From positions 27,451 through 91,450 of the forward strand of contig CACKGP010000003.1 in NCBI GenBank assembly GCA_902599805.1: DNA of 64,000 nucleotides, read 5' to 3'. The stretch is from an uncultured Pelagibacteraceae bacterium. Its GTDB lineage: Bacteria; Pseudomonadota; Alphaproteobacteria; Pelagibacterales; Pelagibacteraceae. Numbering within the stretch: position 1 is the stretch's first letter; each line of letters begins with the position of its first letter. This document shows positions 29,251 to 38,872 of the stretch, in pieces. The notes below the pieces were generated by a model, which made no database searches, had not been told where the DNA came from, and saw nothing but the letters and a program-made list of their open reading frames with translations. Both the position numbers and the translations under genes were made by a program.

Positions 29251-30930
29251 TTAATAAAGTTTTTCTAATTCCTGTTGATACTTTTCAATTATTTTTTTTC
29301 TTTTTAACTTTAAAGTTGGTGTCATTAAACCATTTTCAATTGTAAATTCTTCAGAAATTAAAATAAATTTTTTTATTTTTTCAATTATAGTTAAATCTTT
29401 ATTTAAATTTTCAACTATACTTCTTATAGTTGCATTATCTTTATCTTTTTGATCTACAACTATTAATGCAACAAGATAATTTTTTTTATCTCCATAAACT
29501 AAACATTGTTTTATTTTTTCATTATTACAAAAATGATTTTCAACTTTACTTGGGGAAATATTATCACCTCCAAGATTTACAATTATATCTTTTTTTCTAT
29601 CAGTGATTTTTAAATAACCATTATTTTTGAATTCACCAATATCACCAGTATGTAACCAACCATTTTTAATTATTTCTTTTGTTTCTTTTTCTTTATTCCA
29701 ATACCCAAGCATTACATTTTCACCCTTAACAAGGATTTCGCCGTCTTCCGCTATTTTGACTTGATTTGTTTTAAAAGGTGGACCTACTGTATCTACTTTT
29801 ATATCTCCTGGTAAATTACAACTGACCACTGGGGACGTCTCGGTAAGCCCATAGCCTTGCAGTGTGGGTAGACCAACTGCATTTAAAAACTCTCCTATAT
29901 TTTTATCTAATGCACCCCCACCAGAGACAAAAGTCTGGAGATTACCACCAAATTGTTTTCGAATTTTTTTTCTTACTAAAACCTCACACAAAAAATTAAT
30001 AAATTTCTCATGAATCTTAAGGTTTATTTTATTCAAAGATTTTATACCTAAATCTATTGTCTTATTTATTAAGAGTTTTTTTATGCCTGTTTGTTTTTTA
30101 AAATTACTATTAATTTTATTGTATAAATTTTGATAAAATCTTGGAACTGCAGTCATTATTGTTGGTTTGGCAATAGACATGTTTGATATTAATTTTTCCA
30201 AACTTTCAGCGTAAAAAACTTTTGCGCCGGTTATTATTTGAATAAATTGAACAGCATGCTCATAGGAATGCGAAAGTGGAAGCCAGGTAAGAAATATTGG
30301 ATCTTTTTTTTTAATCAAAGGCTCAAGTAAATCCATTGCACCCTCGCAGTTTGCCAAAATACCCCCATGGCTTAGTACCACTCCTTTAGGATTACCAGAT
30401 GTTCCCGATGTGTAAATTATACATGCGGGCATATTTCTTTTTAAATTCTTATTTATAATTTTAGTATCAGTTTCTTCTTTTAAAATTTTTTCTATAAGTA
30501 AACTTTTATGATCTATATCCTCGAAAGAAATAATTTCTTTAATTTCTGAATTTAAAAAATTTTTAATTTTTTTAAATTGGTCATTATTTGATACTATTAT
30601 AATGGTTGGTTTACAGTCATTAAGTATATATTTGTAATCATTCGAAGAGTAAGTAGTAAAGATTGGCACCGATATTCCTCCTGCATTCATTATTGCAATG
30701 TCAGACATGAGCCAGTAAGGTCGATTCTCCGAGAGTATTAAACATCTATCACCTTCTTTTATTATTGATTTAATTTTATTTGTTAATTTAAAAATTTTTT
30801 CAGAAACTTGATGCCAAGTATAGGTTGACTTATTTGGTTTTAACCATTTTAAGAAAGGTTTATCTTTATCAATTTTATTTAGTTTTTCAAAAAACAATTC
30901 TACTAAACTATTAAGTTTATTGACTTCCAT
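29251..30930 (-). CDS. AMP-dependent synthetase/long-chain acyl-CoA ligase
   Basis: CIIYTSGTSGNPKGVVLSHGG, LQGYGLTETSPVVSCN, GWLHTGDIG. Confidence 0.92.
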   Translation of the reverse strand: MEVNKLNSLVELFFEKLNKIDKDKPFLKWLKPNKSTYTWHQVSEKIFKLTNKIKSIIKEGDRCLILSENRPYWLMSDIAIMNAGGISVPIFTTYSSNDYKYILNDCKPTIIIVSNNDQFKKIKNFLNSEIKEIISFEDIDHKSLLIEKILKEETDTKIINKNLKRNMPACIIYTSGTSGNPKGVVLSHGGILANCEGAMDLLEPLIKKKDPIFLTWLPLSHSYEHAVQFIQIITGAKVFYAESLEKLISNMSIAKPTIMTAVPRFYQNLYNKINSNFKKQTGIKKLLINKTIDLGIKSLNKINLKIHEKFINFLCEVLVRKKIRKQFGGNLQTFVSGGGALDKNIGEFLNAVGLPTLQGYGLTETSPVVSCNLPGDIKVDTVGPPFKTNQVKIAEDGEILVKGENVMLGYWNKEKETKEIIKNGWLHTGDIGEFKNNGYLKITDRKKDIIVNLGGDNISPSKVENHFCNNEKIKQCLVYGDKKNYLVALIVVDQKDKDNATIRSIVENLNKDLTIIEKIKKFILISEEFTIENGLMTPTLKLKRKKIIEKYQQELEKLY

Positions 30931-30934
30931 AAAT

Positions 30935-31021
30935 TGGTGGGCGAAGAGAGACTCGAACTCTCAAGGTATTGCTACCATTGGATTTTGAGTCCAACGCGTC
31001 TACCAGTTCCACCATTCGCCC
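30935..31021 (-). tRNA. tRNA-Leu(CAA)
   Basis: Minus strand GGGCGAATGGTGGAACTGGTAGACGCGTTGGACTCAAAATCCAATGGTAGCAATACCTTGAGAGTTCGAGTCTCTCTTCGCCCACCA; long variable arm, anticodon CAA. Confidence 0.95.
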
Positions 31022-31090
31022 ATTTCTCCACATAAATTTTTATTTGTACAATCATTATGTTTTGAATTAATTTAAGACGCAACTAAAAAA

Positions 31091-31690
31091 ATGATAAAAA
31101 AATTATACGATAAGTGTGTTTATTGGGCAGGAAAAAAATATGCTAAACAATTTTTAGCTTTCGAGTCCTTTATAGAAAGTTCTTTTTTTCCTATTCCGCC
31201 AGACGTAATGATTATTCCAATGGTTATCGCAAAAAAAAATGAGTTTATAAAAATAGCTGCTATTGCAACAATTTTTTCTGTTTTAGGAGCTCTTTTTGGA
31301 TATATGATTGGATACATTTTTTTTAATGAAATTGGTATTAAAATTTTTGAATTATACGGTTATCAGGATCCTAATTTTTTAAAAGAAAAATTTTCAACAA
31401 CTGGGGGTTTTTTTTCTTGGCTTGGAATTTTAGTGACCGCTGGATTTACACCCCTTCCTTTTAAGCTATTAACAATATCGAGTGGTTTTATTCATTTTAA
31501 TTTAGTTTTTTTTATAGTTATTTGTGTTTTGACTAGAGGTTCAAGATTTTTTTTGGTGGCTTTCTTAACTTATAAATTTGGTGAAAAATTTGGTCCATTT
31601 TTAGATAAGCATGGGACTAAATGGTCTCTGATAATAACTACATTTATACTTATAGTTATAGGGTTGGTTTATTTTTACCTAATGAAATGA
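31091..31690 (+). CDS. DedA/YqaA-family membrane protein
   Basis: FESFIESSFFPIPPDVMIIPMV, TAGFTPLPFKLLTISSG. Confidence 0.88.
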   Translation: MIKKLYDKCVYWAGKKYAKQFLAFESFIESSFFPIPPDVMIIPMVIAKKNEFIKIAAIATIFSVLGALFGYMIGYIFFNEIGIKIFELYGYQDPNFLKEKFSTTGGFFSWLGILVTAGFTPLPFKLLTISSGFIHFNLVFFIVICVLTRGSRFFLVAFLTYKFGEKFGPFLDKHGTKWSLIITTFILIVIGLVYFYLMK

Positions 31691-32172
31691 TAGAAAAAAA
31701 AAATAATTTCTTTTTAATAATAATATTCATCTTACTAGTTTCATCCTTAATTTCAGCTTTCGTTATTGAGTATGGTCTAGGACATAAACCTTGTAAACTC
31801 TGTTTATATCAGAGGTATCCTTATTATATTTCAATTTTGTTATTAATGAGTATTTTTGTTTTAAAAAAAAATATTAGAATTCACTTTTTTATTTTGAGTA
31901 TAGTATTTTTTTTTGGTGCAATAGTTGCATTTTACCATTTTGGGATTGAGCAAGGTTTTTTTGAAGAGTCTACTGTTTGCACAGCAAATAATCTTGATCA
32001 ACTCCTATCAAAAGAAGATCTTTTAAAGCAATTAAAGCAAAATACGGTAAGTTGTAAAGATGTTACTTTTAGATTTTTAGGTTTATCCCTTGCTTCAATT
32101 AATACCATTTTCTCATTAATATTATCGTATATATTCTTTATGATGTTCAAAAATTATGAAAACAACAAATAA
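31687..32172 (+). CDS. dsbB: Disulfide bond formation protein DsbB
   Basis: GHKPCKLCLYQRYPYY and later paired Cys; ATGA overlap with the preceding gene, so the track start at 31621 is too early. Confidence 0.88.
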   Translation: MIEKKNNFFLIIIFILLVSSLISAFVIEYGLGHKPCKLCLYQRYPYYISILLLMSIFVLKKNIRIHFFILSIVFFFGAIVAFYHFGIEQGFFEESTVCTANNLDQLLSKEDLLKQLKQNTVSCKDVTFRFLGLSLASINTIFSLILSYIFFMMFKNYENNK

Positions 32173-32689
32173 AAAAACTTTAGAAGAGATTATAAGAGTT
32201 GATCATGCTGGGGAGCGTGGTGCAATTAAAATCTATGAAGGTCAACTTTTAGCTCTTAATACTTTTAAAAAGAATGAAAAATTAAAAAAATTAATTGAAG
32301 AAATGAAAGAACATGAAAAAGAGCATTTTGAATATTTTGATAAGGCTATAAAGGAGAGAAATATCAAACCAACAGTTTTCCTACCTATTTGGGATCTTCT
32401 TGGTGTAACACTTGGTTTTGGGACTACTATGTTGGGAGAGAAAGCAGCAATGCTTTGTACTGCTTCTGTTGAAGAGGTTATAGATGGACATTACAAAAGC
32501 CAACTTGACAAACTCGGTGATGATGAAGAGTCATTAAAAAAATCTATTACTAAATTTAGACAAGATGAAATTGATCATAAAAACTTAGCTTATAACGAAG
32601 GCGCAACCAAAAAAGGATTATATTTTGTATTAGATAAAATTATACAAACCACATCTAAAGCTGCTATTAAAGTATCGGAAAAAATATAA
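32156..32689 (+). CDS. coq7: Demethoxyubiquinone hydroxylase (Coq7)
   Basis: RVDHAGERGAIKIYEGQL, EHEKEHFEYF, CTASVEEVIDGHY, diiron motifs. Confidence 0.93.
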   Translation: MKTTNKKTLEEIIRVDHAGERGAIKIYEGQLLALNTFKKNEKLKKLIEEMKEHEKEHFEYFDKAIKERNIKPTVFLPIWDLLGVTLGFGTTMLGEKAAMLCTASVEEVIDGHYKSQLDKLGDDEESLKKSITKFRQDEIDHKNLAYNEGATKKGLYFVLDKIIQTTSKAAIKVSEKI

Positions 32690-33259
32690 TTAAGGTTCCA
32701 GTTCAATATCCCAGTAAAGATAATCCATCCAACTTTCATGTAAAAAATTTGGAGGAAAGTGTCTTCCATTTTTGTGTAGGTCATCAACGGTTGGGATAAA
32801 AGGTAATTTTTTTAATTTTAAATCACAATTATTATAAAGTTTACCACCTTTTTTAACATTACATGTTGAGCAAGCTGTTACTACGTTTTCCCAGTCTGTA
32901 AGTCCACCTTTAGACTTTGGTAGTAAGTGGTCAAATGTTAAATCTTTTTTGTCTCCGCAGTATTGGCAAGTAAATTTATCCCTTAAAAAAACGTTAAACC
33001 TTGTAAAATTTGGGTGAGTTGATGGTTTTACAAAACTTTTTAATGCAATAACACTTGGTAAACTCATTTCAAAAGAGGGACTTCTAACTTTTCTCTCGTA
33101 TGACGAAACAATACTTACTCTATTTAAAAAAACTGATTTTATAGCATCCTGCCAGCACCATAAAGATAAAGGGTAATAGCTTAAAGGTCTAAAGTCAGCA
33201 TTTAATACAAGTGCTGGACATTTTTCTAAAGGAACTCTTTCACTAGAAGCTATGATCAT
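32690..33259 (-). CDS. HNH endonuclease
   Basis: CQYCGDKKDLTFDHLLPKSKGGLTDWENVVTACSTCNVKKGG. Confidence 0.92.
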   Translation of the reverse strand: MIIASSERVPLEKCPALVLNADFRPLSYYPLSLWCWQDAIKSVFLNRVSIVSSYERKVRSPSFEMSLPSVIALKSFVKPSTHPNFTRFNVFLRDKFTCQYCGDKKDLTFDHLLPKSKGGLTDWENVVTACSTCNVKKGGKLYNNCDLKLKKLPFIPTVDDLHKNGRHFPPNFLHESWMDYLYWDIELEP

Positions 33260-33320
33260 AATTAATGCTAACTTAAAGAAAAATATTTATCAAGTTATAA
33301 TTTTGTTACACTTAAACGTT

Positions 33321-33977
33321 TTATTTATATAGATTTTTTTTTAGAAATTCTAAACCAAGACTGGATCCTTCTGTAGGAATTCTATGTTCACAATTTTTAA
33401 AGATTTTTGTTTGAATTGTATAATTGTTTTTATTGAAAAATTCTTTAGCTTCTAGCAAAAAGTTTATTGGTACAACTGCATCTCTATCTCCATGCATTAA
33501 AAAAATTTCAGGTTTAGAGTTTATATTTTGATTTAAATGTTTTATATTTAAAATTTTACCAGAATAACCAATTAAACATTTAATTTTATCTCTTTTTTTT
33601 AATGCTGTTTGTAATGATATCATGCATCCTTGACTGAAACCAACAAGAGCTATGTCATTTAAACTAAGTTTGTTTTGGCTAGTGACTTCATTTATAAAGT
33701 TGTCTAATTTCTTTTCTGCAATTAAAGATTTGGATAGAGTTTCATCATCAGTTTGATCCATGAGGTCGAACCACTGGAAACCTGAAGGGTTAACTTTGCA
33801 AATTTCTGGAGCATCGGGACATACGAACATTGTGTCAGGTAAAAAGTTTTTCCAATAATTTGCAAGTATAGATATATCATTCCCATCACCGCCATATCCA
33901 TGACAGAGTATAACAGCATTTTTTGGAGAGGATTTTGAACTCGGATTTATTATTACAGAATTTAAACTATAACTCAT
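33321..33977 (-). CDS. Phospholipase/carboxylesterase family hydrolase
   Basis: ILCHGYGGDGNDI, LVGFSQGCMISLQTAL, MHGDRDAVVP. Confidence 0.9.
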   Translation of the reverse strand: MSYSLNSVIINPSSKSSPKNAVILCHGYGGDGNDISILANYWKNFLPDTMFVCPDAPEICKVNPSGFQWFDLMDQTDDETLSKSLIAEKKLDNFINEVTSQNKLSLNDIALVGFSQGCMISLQTALKKRDKIKCLIGYSGKILNIKHLNQNINSKPEIFLMHGDRDAVVPINFLLEAKEFFNKNNYTIQTKIFKNCEHRIPTEGSSLGLEFLKKNLYK

Positions 33978-33982
33978 AAGTA

Positions 33983-34510
33983 TTATTTGTAGTTATTTAA
34001 CCATTTAATAAAATTTTTGTCATTAAAATCTATATCGCCTAATACCCTGGCGAACTCTTGTCCTTTTTTGTTTATAAAAACTGTAGTCGGTACTCCTCTT
34101 AACTTGAATTGTTTTGCCAATATAAATTCGGGATCAAAAAAAATCTTAAGATTTTTAATATTTAAATCCTCATAAAATTTCAAAGTTTTCTCTTTGTTGA
34201 TTTTTTCTAGATTGATTGGAAAAACCAAAAAATCTTGATTATTTAAACTGAATTTATCAAGTGATGGCATTTCTTTTTTGCAAGGAGCACACCATGTTGC
34301 CCAAAAGTTTAGTATCTTAATCTTGCCATCATTTTTATTCAGTACAATATCTTTTGAGTCAAAATCCTTAAATTTTACTTGAGAAACTTGTAATGGATTT
34401 TTGTGAAGAACTATATTATTGAATGGTAAAGGTTCGGCCGCGGTTAAAAAATTGAACTTTATAAAAGTAAAAAAAAATAATTGGAATAAAAAAAACCTTG
34501 AAATATTCAT
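33983..34510 (-). CDS. TlpA-like thioredoxin-fold protein
   Basis: ILNFWATWCAPCKKEMPSLDKF, RGVPTTVFINKKG; signal sequence. Confidence 0.9.
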   Translation of the reverse strand: MNISRFFLFQLFFFTFIKFNFLTAAEPLPFNNIVLHKNPLQVSQVKFKDFDSKDIVLNKNDGKIKILNFWATWCAPCKKEMPSLDKFSLNNQDFLVFPINLEKINKEKTLKFYEDLNIKNLKIFFDPEFILAKQFKLRGVPTTVFINKKGQEFARVLGDIDFNDKNFIKWLNNYK

Positions 34511-34534
34511 ATATAAAAAGGTTTAACATATAAA

Positions 34535-35923
34535 ATGAAAAATAAAAATAAGACGGTTTGGTCTAATAGATTTAGTAAAGGAAATTCTAGAAATTTTCAA
34601 AGAATTGGATCATCAATAAATGTAGATAAAAGACTTTATAAAGAGGATATTTTTGCGTCAATTATTCACGCTCAAATGCTAGTTAAGCAAAAAATTATTC
34701 CAAAAAAAGATGGATCTAAAATAATAGAAGGTCTAAAAAAAATAGAAAAAGAAATTGAAAAAAATAGATTTAAATTTAAAGAAAAATTTGAAGATATTCA
34801 TCTTAATATTGAAAAAAGACTGTTTGAAATTATTGGTCAATCTGCAGGATATCTCCATACTGCAAGATCAAGGAATGACCAAGTAGTAACCGATTTTAAA
34901 ATTTGGGTTAAAAAAGCATCATTTGATATTAATGATACTTTAAATTTATTAATTAAATCTATTTTAAAAAAAGCAGAAAAAAATATTGATACTGTTATGC
35001 CTGGTTTTACTCATCTAAAAAATGCACAACCTATTTCTTTTGCACACTATTTATTAGCCTATGTAGAAATGCTTAACAGAGATAAAAAAAGATTTTTAAA
35101 TAATATTGAATTAATTGATGAGTCCCCTTTAGGGTCTGCAGCATTAGCGGGAACATCTTACAAAATAGACAGACAATTTACCGCAAAGAAACTTGGTTTT
35201 AAAAAACCTACTGGTAACTCTATTGATGCTGTTTGTGATAGAGATTTTGCAATAGATTTTTTATCAGCGGCAGCTACATGTGCAATGCATATGTCAAGAT
35301 TAGCTGAGGATTTTATTATATTTAATTCTGAAGCTTTTAATTTTTTAAAATTTAGCGATAGAGTGCTTACTGGCTCGTCCATAATGCCTCAAAAGAAAAA
35401 TCCTGATCCAGCTGAATTAATAAGAGGTAAAACAGCTATTAATTACGGAAAATTAAATTCGATGCTAACGATTATGAAAGGGTTACCAATTTCTTATTAT
35501 AAAGATTTACAAGATGATAAAGCTCTTGTGTTTGATAGTTATGATACTTTGAAAGATACGTTGCTTATGGCGAATGAACTTATTTTAAATCTTAATGCAA
35601 ATAAAATAAATATGAAGCAAATGGCCCAAAAAGGTTACACTACAGCGACTGATTTTGCAGATTATTTGGTAAAGAAAAATAATTTTCCTTTTAGAGAAGC
35701 ATATGTAGCTTCATCAAAACTTGTGAATTATGCAGAGAAAAGAAAAGTAAGGTTAGATGAACTTTCTTTAAAGGAAATAAATAAATTTTTAAAAGGAGTT
35801 AAAGTTGATAATATCAAAATATTTGATGTATTAAGTTCAATGAACTCCAAAACATCTTATGGGGGAACAGCAACCAAAAATATTAAAAATATGATAAGAA
35901 AATATAGAAAAGAACTAAAATGA
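34535..35923 (+). CDS. argH: Argininosuccinate lyase
   Basis: HTARSRNDQVVTDFKIW, GSSIMPQKKNPDPAELIRGK. Confidence 0.97.
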   Translation: MKNKNKTVWSNRFSKGNSRNFQRIGSSINVDKRLYKEDIFASIIHAQMLVKQKIIPKKDGSKIIEGLKKIEKEIEKNRFKFKEKFEDIHLNIEKRLFEIIGQSAGYLHTARSRNDQVVTDFKIWVKKASFDINDTLNLLIKSILKKAEKNIDTVMPGFTHLKNAQPISFAHYLLAYVEMLNRDKKRFLNNIELIDESPLGSAALAGTSYKIDRQFTAKKLGFKKPTGNSIDAVCDRDFAIDFLSAAATCAMHMSRLAEDFIIFNSEAFNFLKFSDRVLTGSSIMPQKKNPDPAELIRGKTAINYGKLNSMLTIMKGLPISYYKDLQDDKALVFDSYDTLKDTLLMANELILNLNANKINMKQMAQKGYTTATDFADYLVKKNNFPFREAYVASSKLVNYAEKRKVRLDELSLKEINKFLKGVKVDNIKIFDVLSSMNSKTSYGGTATKNIKNMIRKYRKELK

Positions 35924-36036
35924 ACAAAATTATATTTGTAATTATTATTGCTATTTTTTGTTCCAGTTGTGGAAAAAAATCCACACCTGTATATAAAACT
36001 GAAAATCAAAAAGAAAATATTATTATAGTTTCGTAA
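35920..36036 (+). CDS. Small lipoprotein, LptM (YifL)-like, 38 aa
   Basis: Manual translation MNKIIFVIIIAIFCSSCGKKSTPVYKTENQKENIIIVS*; lipobox-like FCSSC followed by CGKKSTPVY; ATGA overlap with argH; immediately before lysA. Confidence 0.7.
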   Translation: MNKIIFVIIIAIFCSSCGKKSTPVYKTENQKENIIIVS

Positions 36037-36040
36037 ACTT

Positions 36041-37261
36041 ATGAGTTTAAATTACAAGGGACAAAACCTATTTATTGACAATATATCTATTAAAGGTATT
36101 GCGAATAAAAATATTACACCTTTTTATTTATATTCTTACAAAAAAATTAAAGATAATTTTGAAAATTTTTATAGTTACTTTAAAAAAGTAAATCCCCTAG
36201 TCTGTTTTTCTGTTAAGTCTAACTCGAATGTTTCTATTCTGACGGAGTTAGGAAAATTGGGATCTGGAGCTGACGTAGTATCTGAAGGTGAATTATTAAA
36301 AGCTTTAAAAGCTAAGATTAATCCCAAAAAAATTGTTTTTTCTGGAGTTGGAAAAACAAGCAGTGAATTACGTTTAGCTATTAAAAAAAGGGTTTTACTT
36401 ATTAATGTTGAGTCTGAAAGTGAGGCATTGTTAATAAATAAAATATCAAGAAAAATGAATAGGGTAACTTCCATTGGTATTAGATTAAATCCAAATGTTG
36501 ATGCAAATACTCTTTCTAAAATTTCAACAGGTAAACTTGATAGTAAATTTGGTCTATTAAGTAAAAATTTTTTAGAATTTTGTAAAAGTTCAAAAAACTT
36601 AAAAAATATTAAAATTAATGCAATTAGTGTTCATATTGGAAGTCAAATTACCTCTATAGCGCCATATAAAAGGACCTTAAATGCTTTAAGAAAAATTATT
36701 AAATTAAGCAATATTAATTTTGATTATATCGATCTTGGCGGTGGATTTGGTATTCAATATAAAAATAATGATAAAAAAATCGATATTAAAAAATACTCTA
36801 ATTTAGTTCAAAAATTTCAAAAAGAGACTAATTGTAAAATTATCTTTGAACCAGGAAGATATATTGTTGGAAATACAGGCTCATTAATTTCGAGAATTGT
36901 ATTTGTAAAAAAAAATGGTAATAAATATTTTATAATTTTAGATGCAGGTATGAATGACTTTATGAGACCAGCTTTGTACAATGCAAAACATGAAATTATT
37001 TCTGTATCAAAATCTCAAAAAAGATTTAGTGGGAATATTGAATTTGTAGGGCCAATTTGTGAAAGTACAGATACATTTCTAAAATATAAAAATTTTCCTT
37101 TTATGAAAGAGGGGGAATATGTTGCCATAACAAATGTTGGTGCATATGGCTCAACTCTTTCATCAAATTATAATACTAGACCATTAGCCTCTGAGATTAT
37201 TATTAAAAAGGGTAAAATAAAAATAATCAGAAAAAGACAAAAAATTTCTGAAATCATTTAG
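36041..37261 (+). CDS. lysA: Diaminopimelate decarboxylase
   Basis: FSVKSNSNVSIL, GGGFGIQY, EPGRYIVGNTG. Confidence 0.95.
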   Translation: MSLNYKGQNLFIDNISIKGIANKNITPFYLYSYKKIKDNFENFYSYFKKVNPLVCFSVKSNSNVSILTELGKLGSGADVVSEGELLKALKAKINPKKIVFSGVGKTSSELRLAIKKRVLLINVESESEALLINKISRKMNRVTSIGIRLNPNVDANTLSKISTGKLDSKFGLLSKNFLEFCKSSKNLKNIKINAISVHIGSQITSIAPYKRTLNALRKIIKLSNINFDYIDLGGGFGIQYKNNDKKIDIKKYSNLVQKFQKETNCKIIFEPGRYIVGNTGSLISRIVFVKKNGNKYFIILDAGMNDFMRPALYNAKHEIISVSKSQKRFSGNIEFVGPICESTDTFLKYKNFPFMKEGEYVAITNVGAYGSTLSSNYNTRPLASEIIIKKGKIKIIRKRQKISEII

Positions 37262-37264
37262 TAA

Positions 37265-37972
37265 ATGATATTCTTAAGATCATTATTTTTCAATATTTTT
37301 TTATTTGGAGGTATTGCTGTTGCTTGTATAGTTGCACTTCCTCTTCTGTTTATCAAAGACAAACACATGATTTGTGCTGGAAAAATTCTTTCAAAATATA
37401 TTGGGTTTTTATTGAAGATATTTATTGACGTAAAAATTAATTTTAAAGGTTTAGAAAATCTTAAGAAATTTGACAGATATTTTGTCGCTTCAGCTCACCA
37501 ATCTATGTTCGAAACTTTTGCGCTTCAAACAGTTATATCAGGTCCAGTTTTCATTTTAAAAAAAGGATTGATGAAAATACCTATTTTCGGTTGGTGTTTA
37601 AAAAAAATTGGAGCAATTGCTATTGTTAGAGATACAGCTACAAAAGAAAACCTAAATTTTTTTGATCAAATTCTCGAACAAACAAAAAAAAACAAAAGAC
37701 CTTTGCTAATTTTTCCTCAAGGAACGAGGGTACCTTATAAAGAGAAGCCAGATTTTAAAAAAGGAGTCGCAAGAATTTATGAATCTTTAAAATTGCCGTG
37801 TGTACCCGTAGCCCTTAATACTGGAAAAGTATGGCCTAAAAATAGTTTTAGTAAATATCCTGGTACCATAACAATATCTTTTTTAAATCCTATTGAAGCT
37901 GGTTTAAGTAAAGAAGATTTTTTAAAAAAATTACAAAATATTATTTATAAAGAAATTGATTTTTTAGACTGA
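37265..37972 (+). CDS. plsC: 1-acyl-sn-glycerol-3-phosphate acyltransferase
   Basis: SAHQSMFETF (HX4D-like), FPQGTR. Confidence 0.88.
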   Translation: MIFLRSLFFNIFLFGGIAVACIVALPLLFIKDKHMICAGKILSKYIGFLLKIFIDVKINFKGLENLKKFDRYFVASAHQSMFETFALQTVISGPVFILKKGLMKIPIFGWCLKKIGAIAIVRDTATKENLNFFDQILEQTKKNKRPLLIFPQGTRVPYKEKPDFKKGVARIYESLKLPCVPVALNTGKVWPKNSFSKYPGTITISFLNPIEAGLSKEDFLKKLQNIIYKEIDFLD

Positions 37973-38872
37973 TTATTTTCTTCCAAAGTCAGGTTTATCA
38001 GTATCCTGACCTGCTTTAATAACTGATTTTCTGAAATCTTTTGATTTCTCAAAAATTTCTACAAGTTTTTTACCATCTTTCTCAGAAATTGCTTTTTTAA
38101 ATTCATCTAAATTTTTAATAAATTTTTCGATAGCCTGAATAATTAAAGCACTATTGTCGATAAAAATATCTCTCCACATAACAGGATCTGATGCAGCAAT
38201 TCTGGTGAAATCTCTTAATCCTCCAGCACTGTATTTTATAATATCGTCTTTCACTGACGCATCGTTAGACATAGATGTTTTTACAATATTATAAGCAATT
38301 ACGTGAGGCAAATGACTAGTAAAAGTTAATATTTTGTCATGATCTTCATCAGTCATTATTTTGACTTTACTTCCCATAGACTCCCAAAAACTAGAAAGTT
38401 TTTTAATTGCCTGACCATCTATTTTTTTATTGGGTGTAAGTATGGTCCATCTATTTTTAAACAGATCAGCAAAACCAGCTTCTGGTCCACTATTTTCTAT
38501 TCCAGCAACAGGGTGACCAGGAATACAAACAGAGTTTTTTAAATTCATTTTTTCAAATATTTTACTAACTCCTATTTTTACTGAGCAGGTATCTGTCAAA
38601 ATCGATCCAGCTTTCAAATTGTCTTTAATAGAATTTAAAACTTTTTCAAAACTACTTATAGGTGTTGCTATGATTACTAAATCAGAATTTTTTACTGCAT
38701 CGCTAACATTATTAAATATTTCATCGGAGAGATTGTTTTTCTCAATTACTTCATTTACTGATTTATCATTATCATAAGTTATAATTTTTTTAACAGACCC
38801 GGCTTTTTTTAATGATTTAAAAATTGAAGATCCGATTAACCCACATCCTATTATTGAAATTTGATCAAACAT
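37973..38872 (-). CDS. tyrA: Prephenate/arogenate dehydrogenase
   Basis: IIGCGLIGSSIFKSLKKAG, GHPVAGIENSGPEAGFADLFKNRWTILTP. Confidence 0.92.
   Translation of the reverse strand: MFDQISIIGCGLIGSSIFKSLKKAGSVKKIITYDNDKSVNEVIEKNNLSDEIFNNVSDAVKNSDLVIIATPISSFEKVLNSIKDNLKAGSILTDTCSVKIGVSKIFEKMNLKNSVCIPGHPVAGIENSGPEAGFADLFKNRWTILTPNKKIDGQAIKKLSSFWESMGSKVKIMTDEDHDKILTFTSHLPHVIAYNIVKTSMSNDASVKDDIIKYSAGGLRDFTRIAASDPVMWRDIFIDNSALIIQAIEKFIKNLDEFKKAISEKDGKKLVEIFEKSKDFRKSVIKAGQDTDKPDFGRK

Noticed and set aside
32590-32787. 65-aa ORF spanning the coq7/HNH convergent junction
   Set aside because: Overlaps both well-supported genes; no motif.
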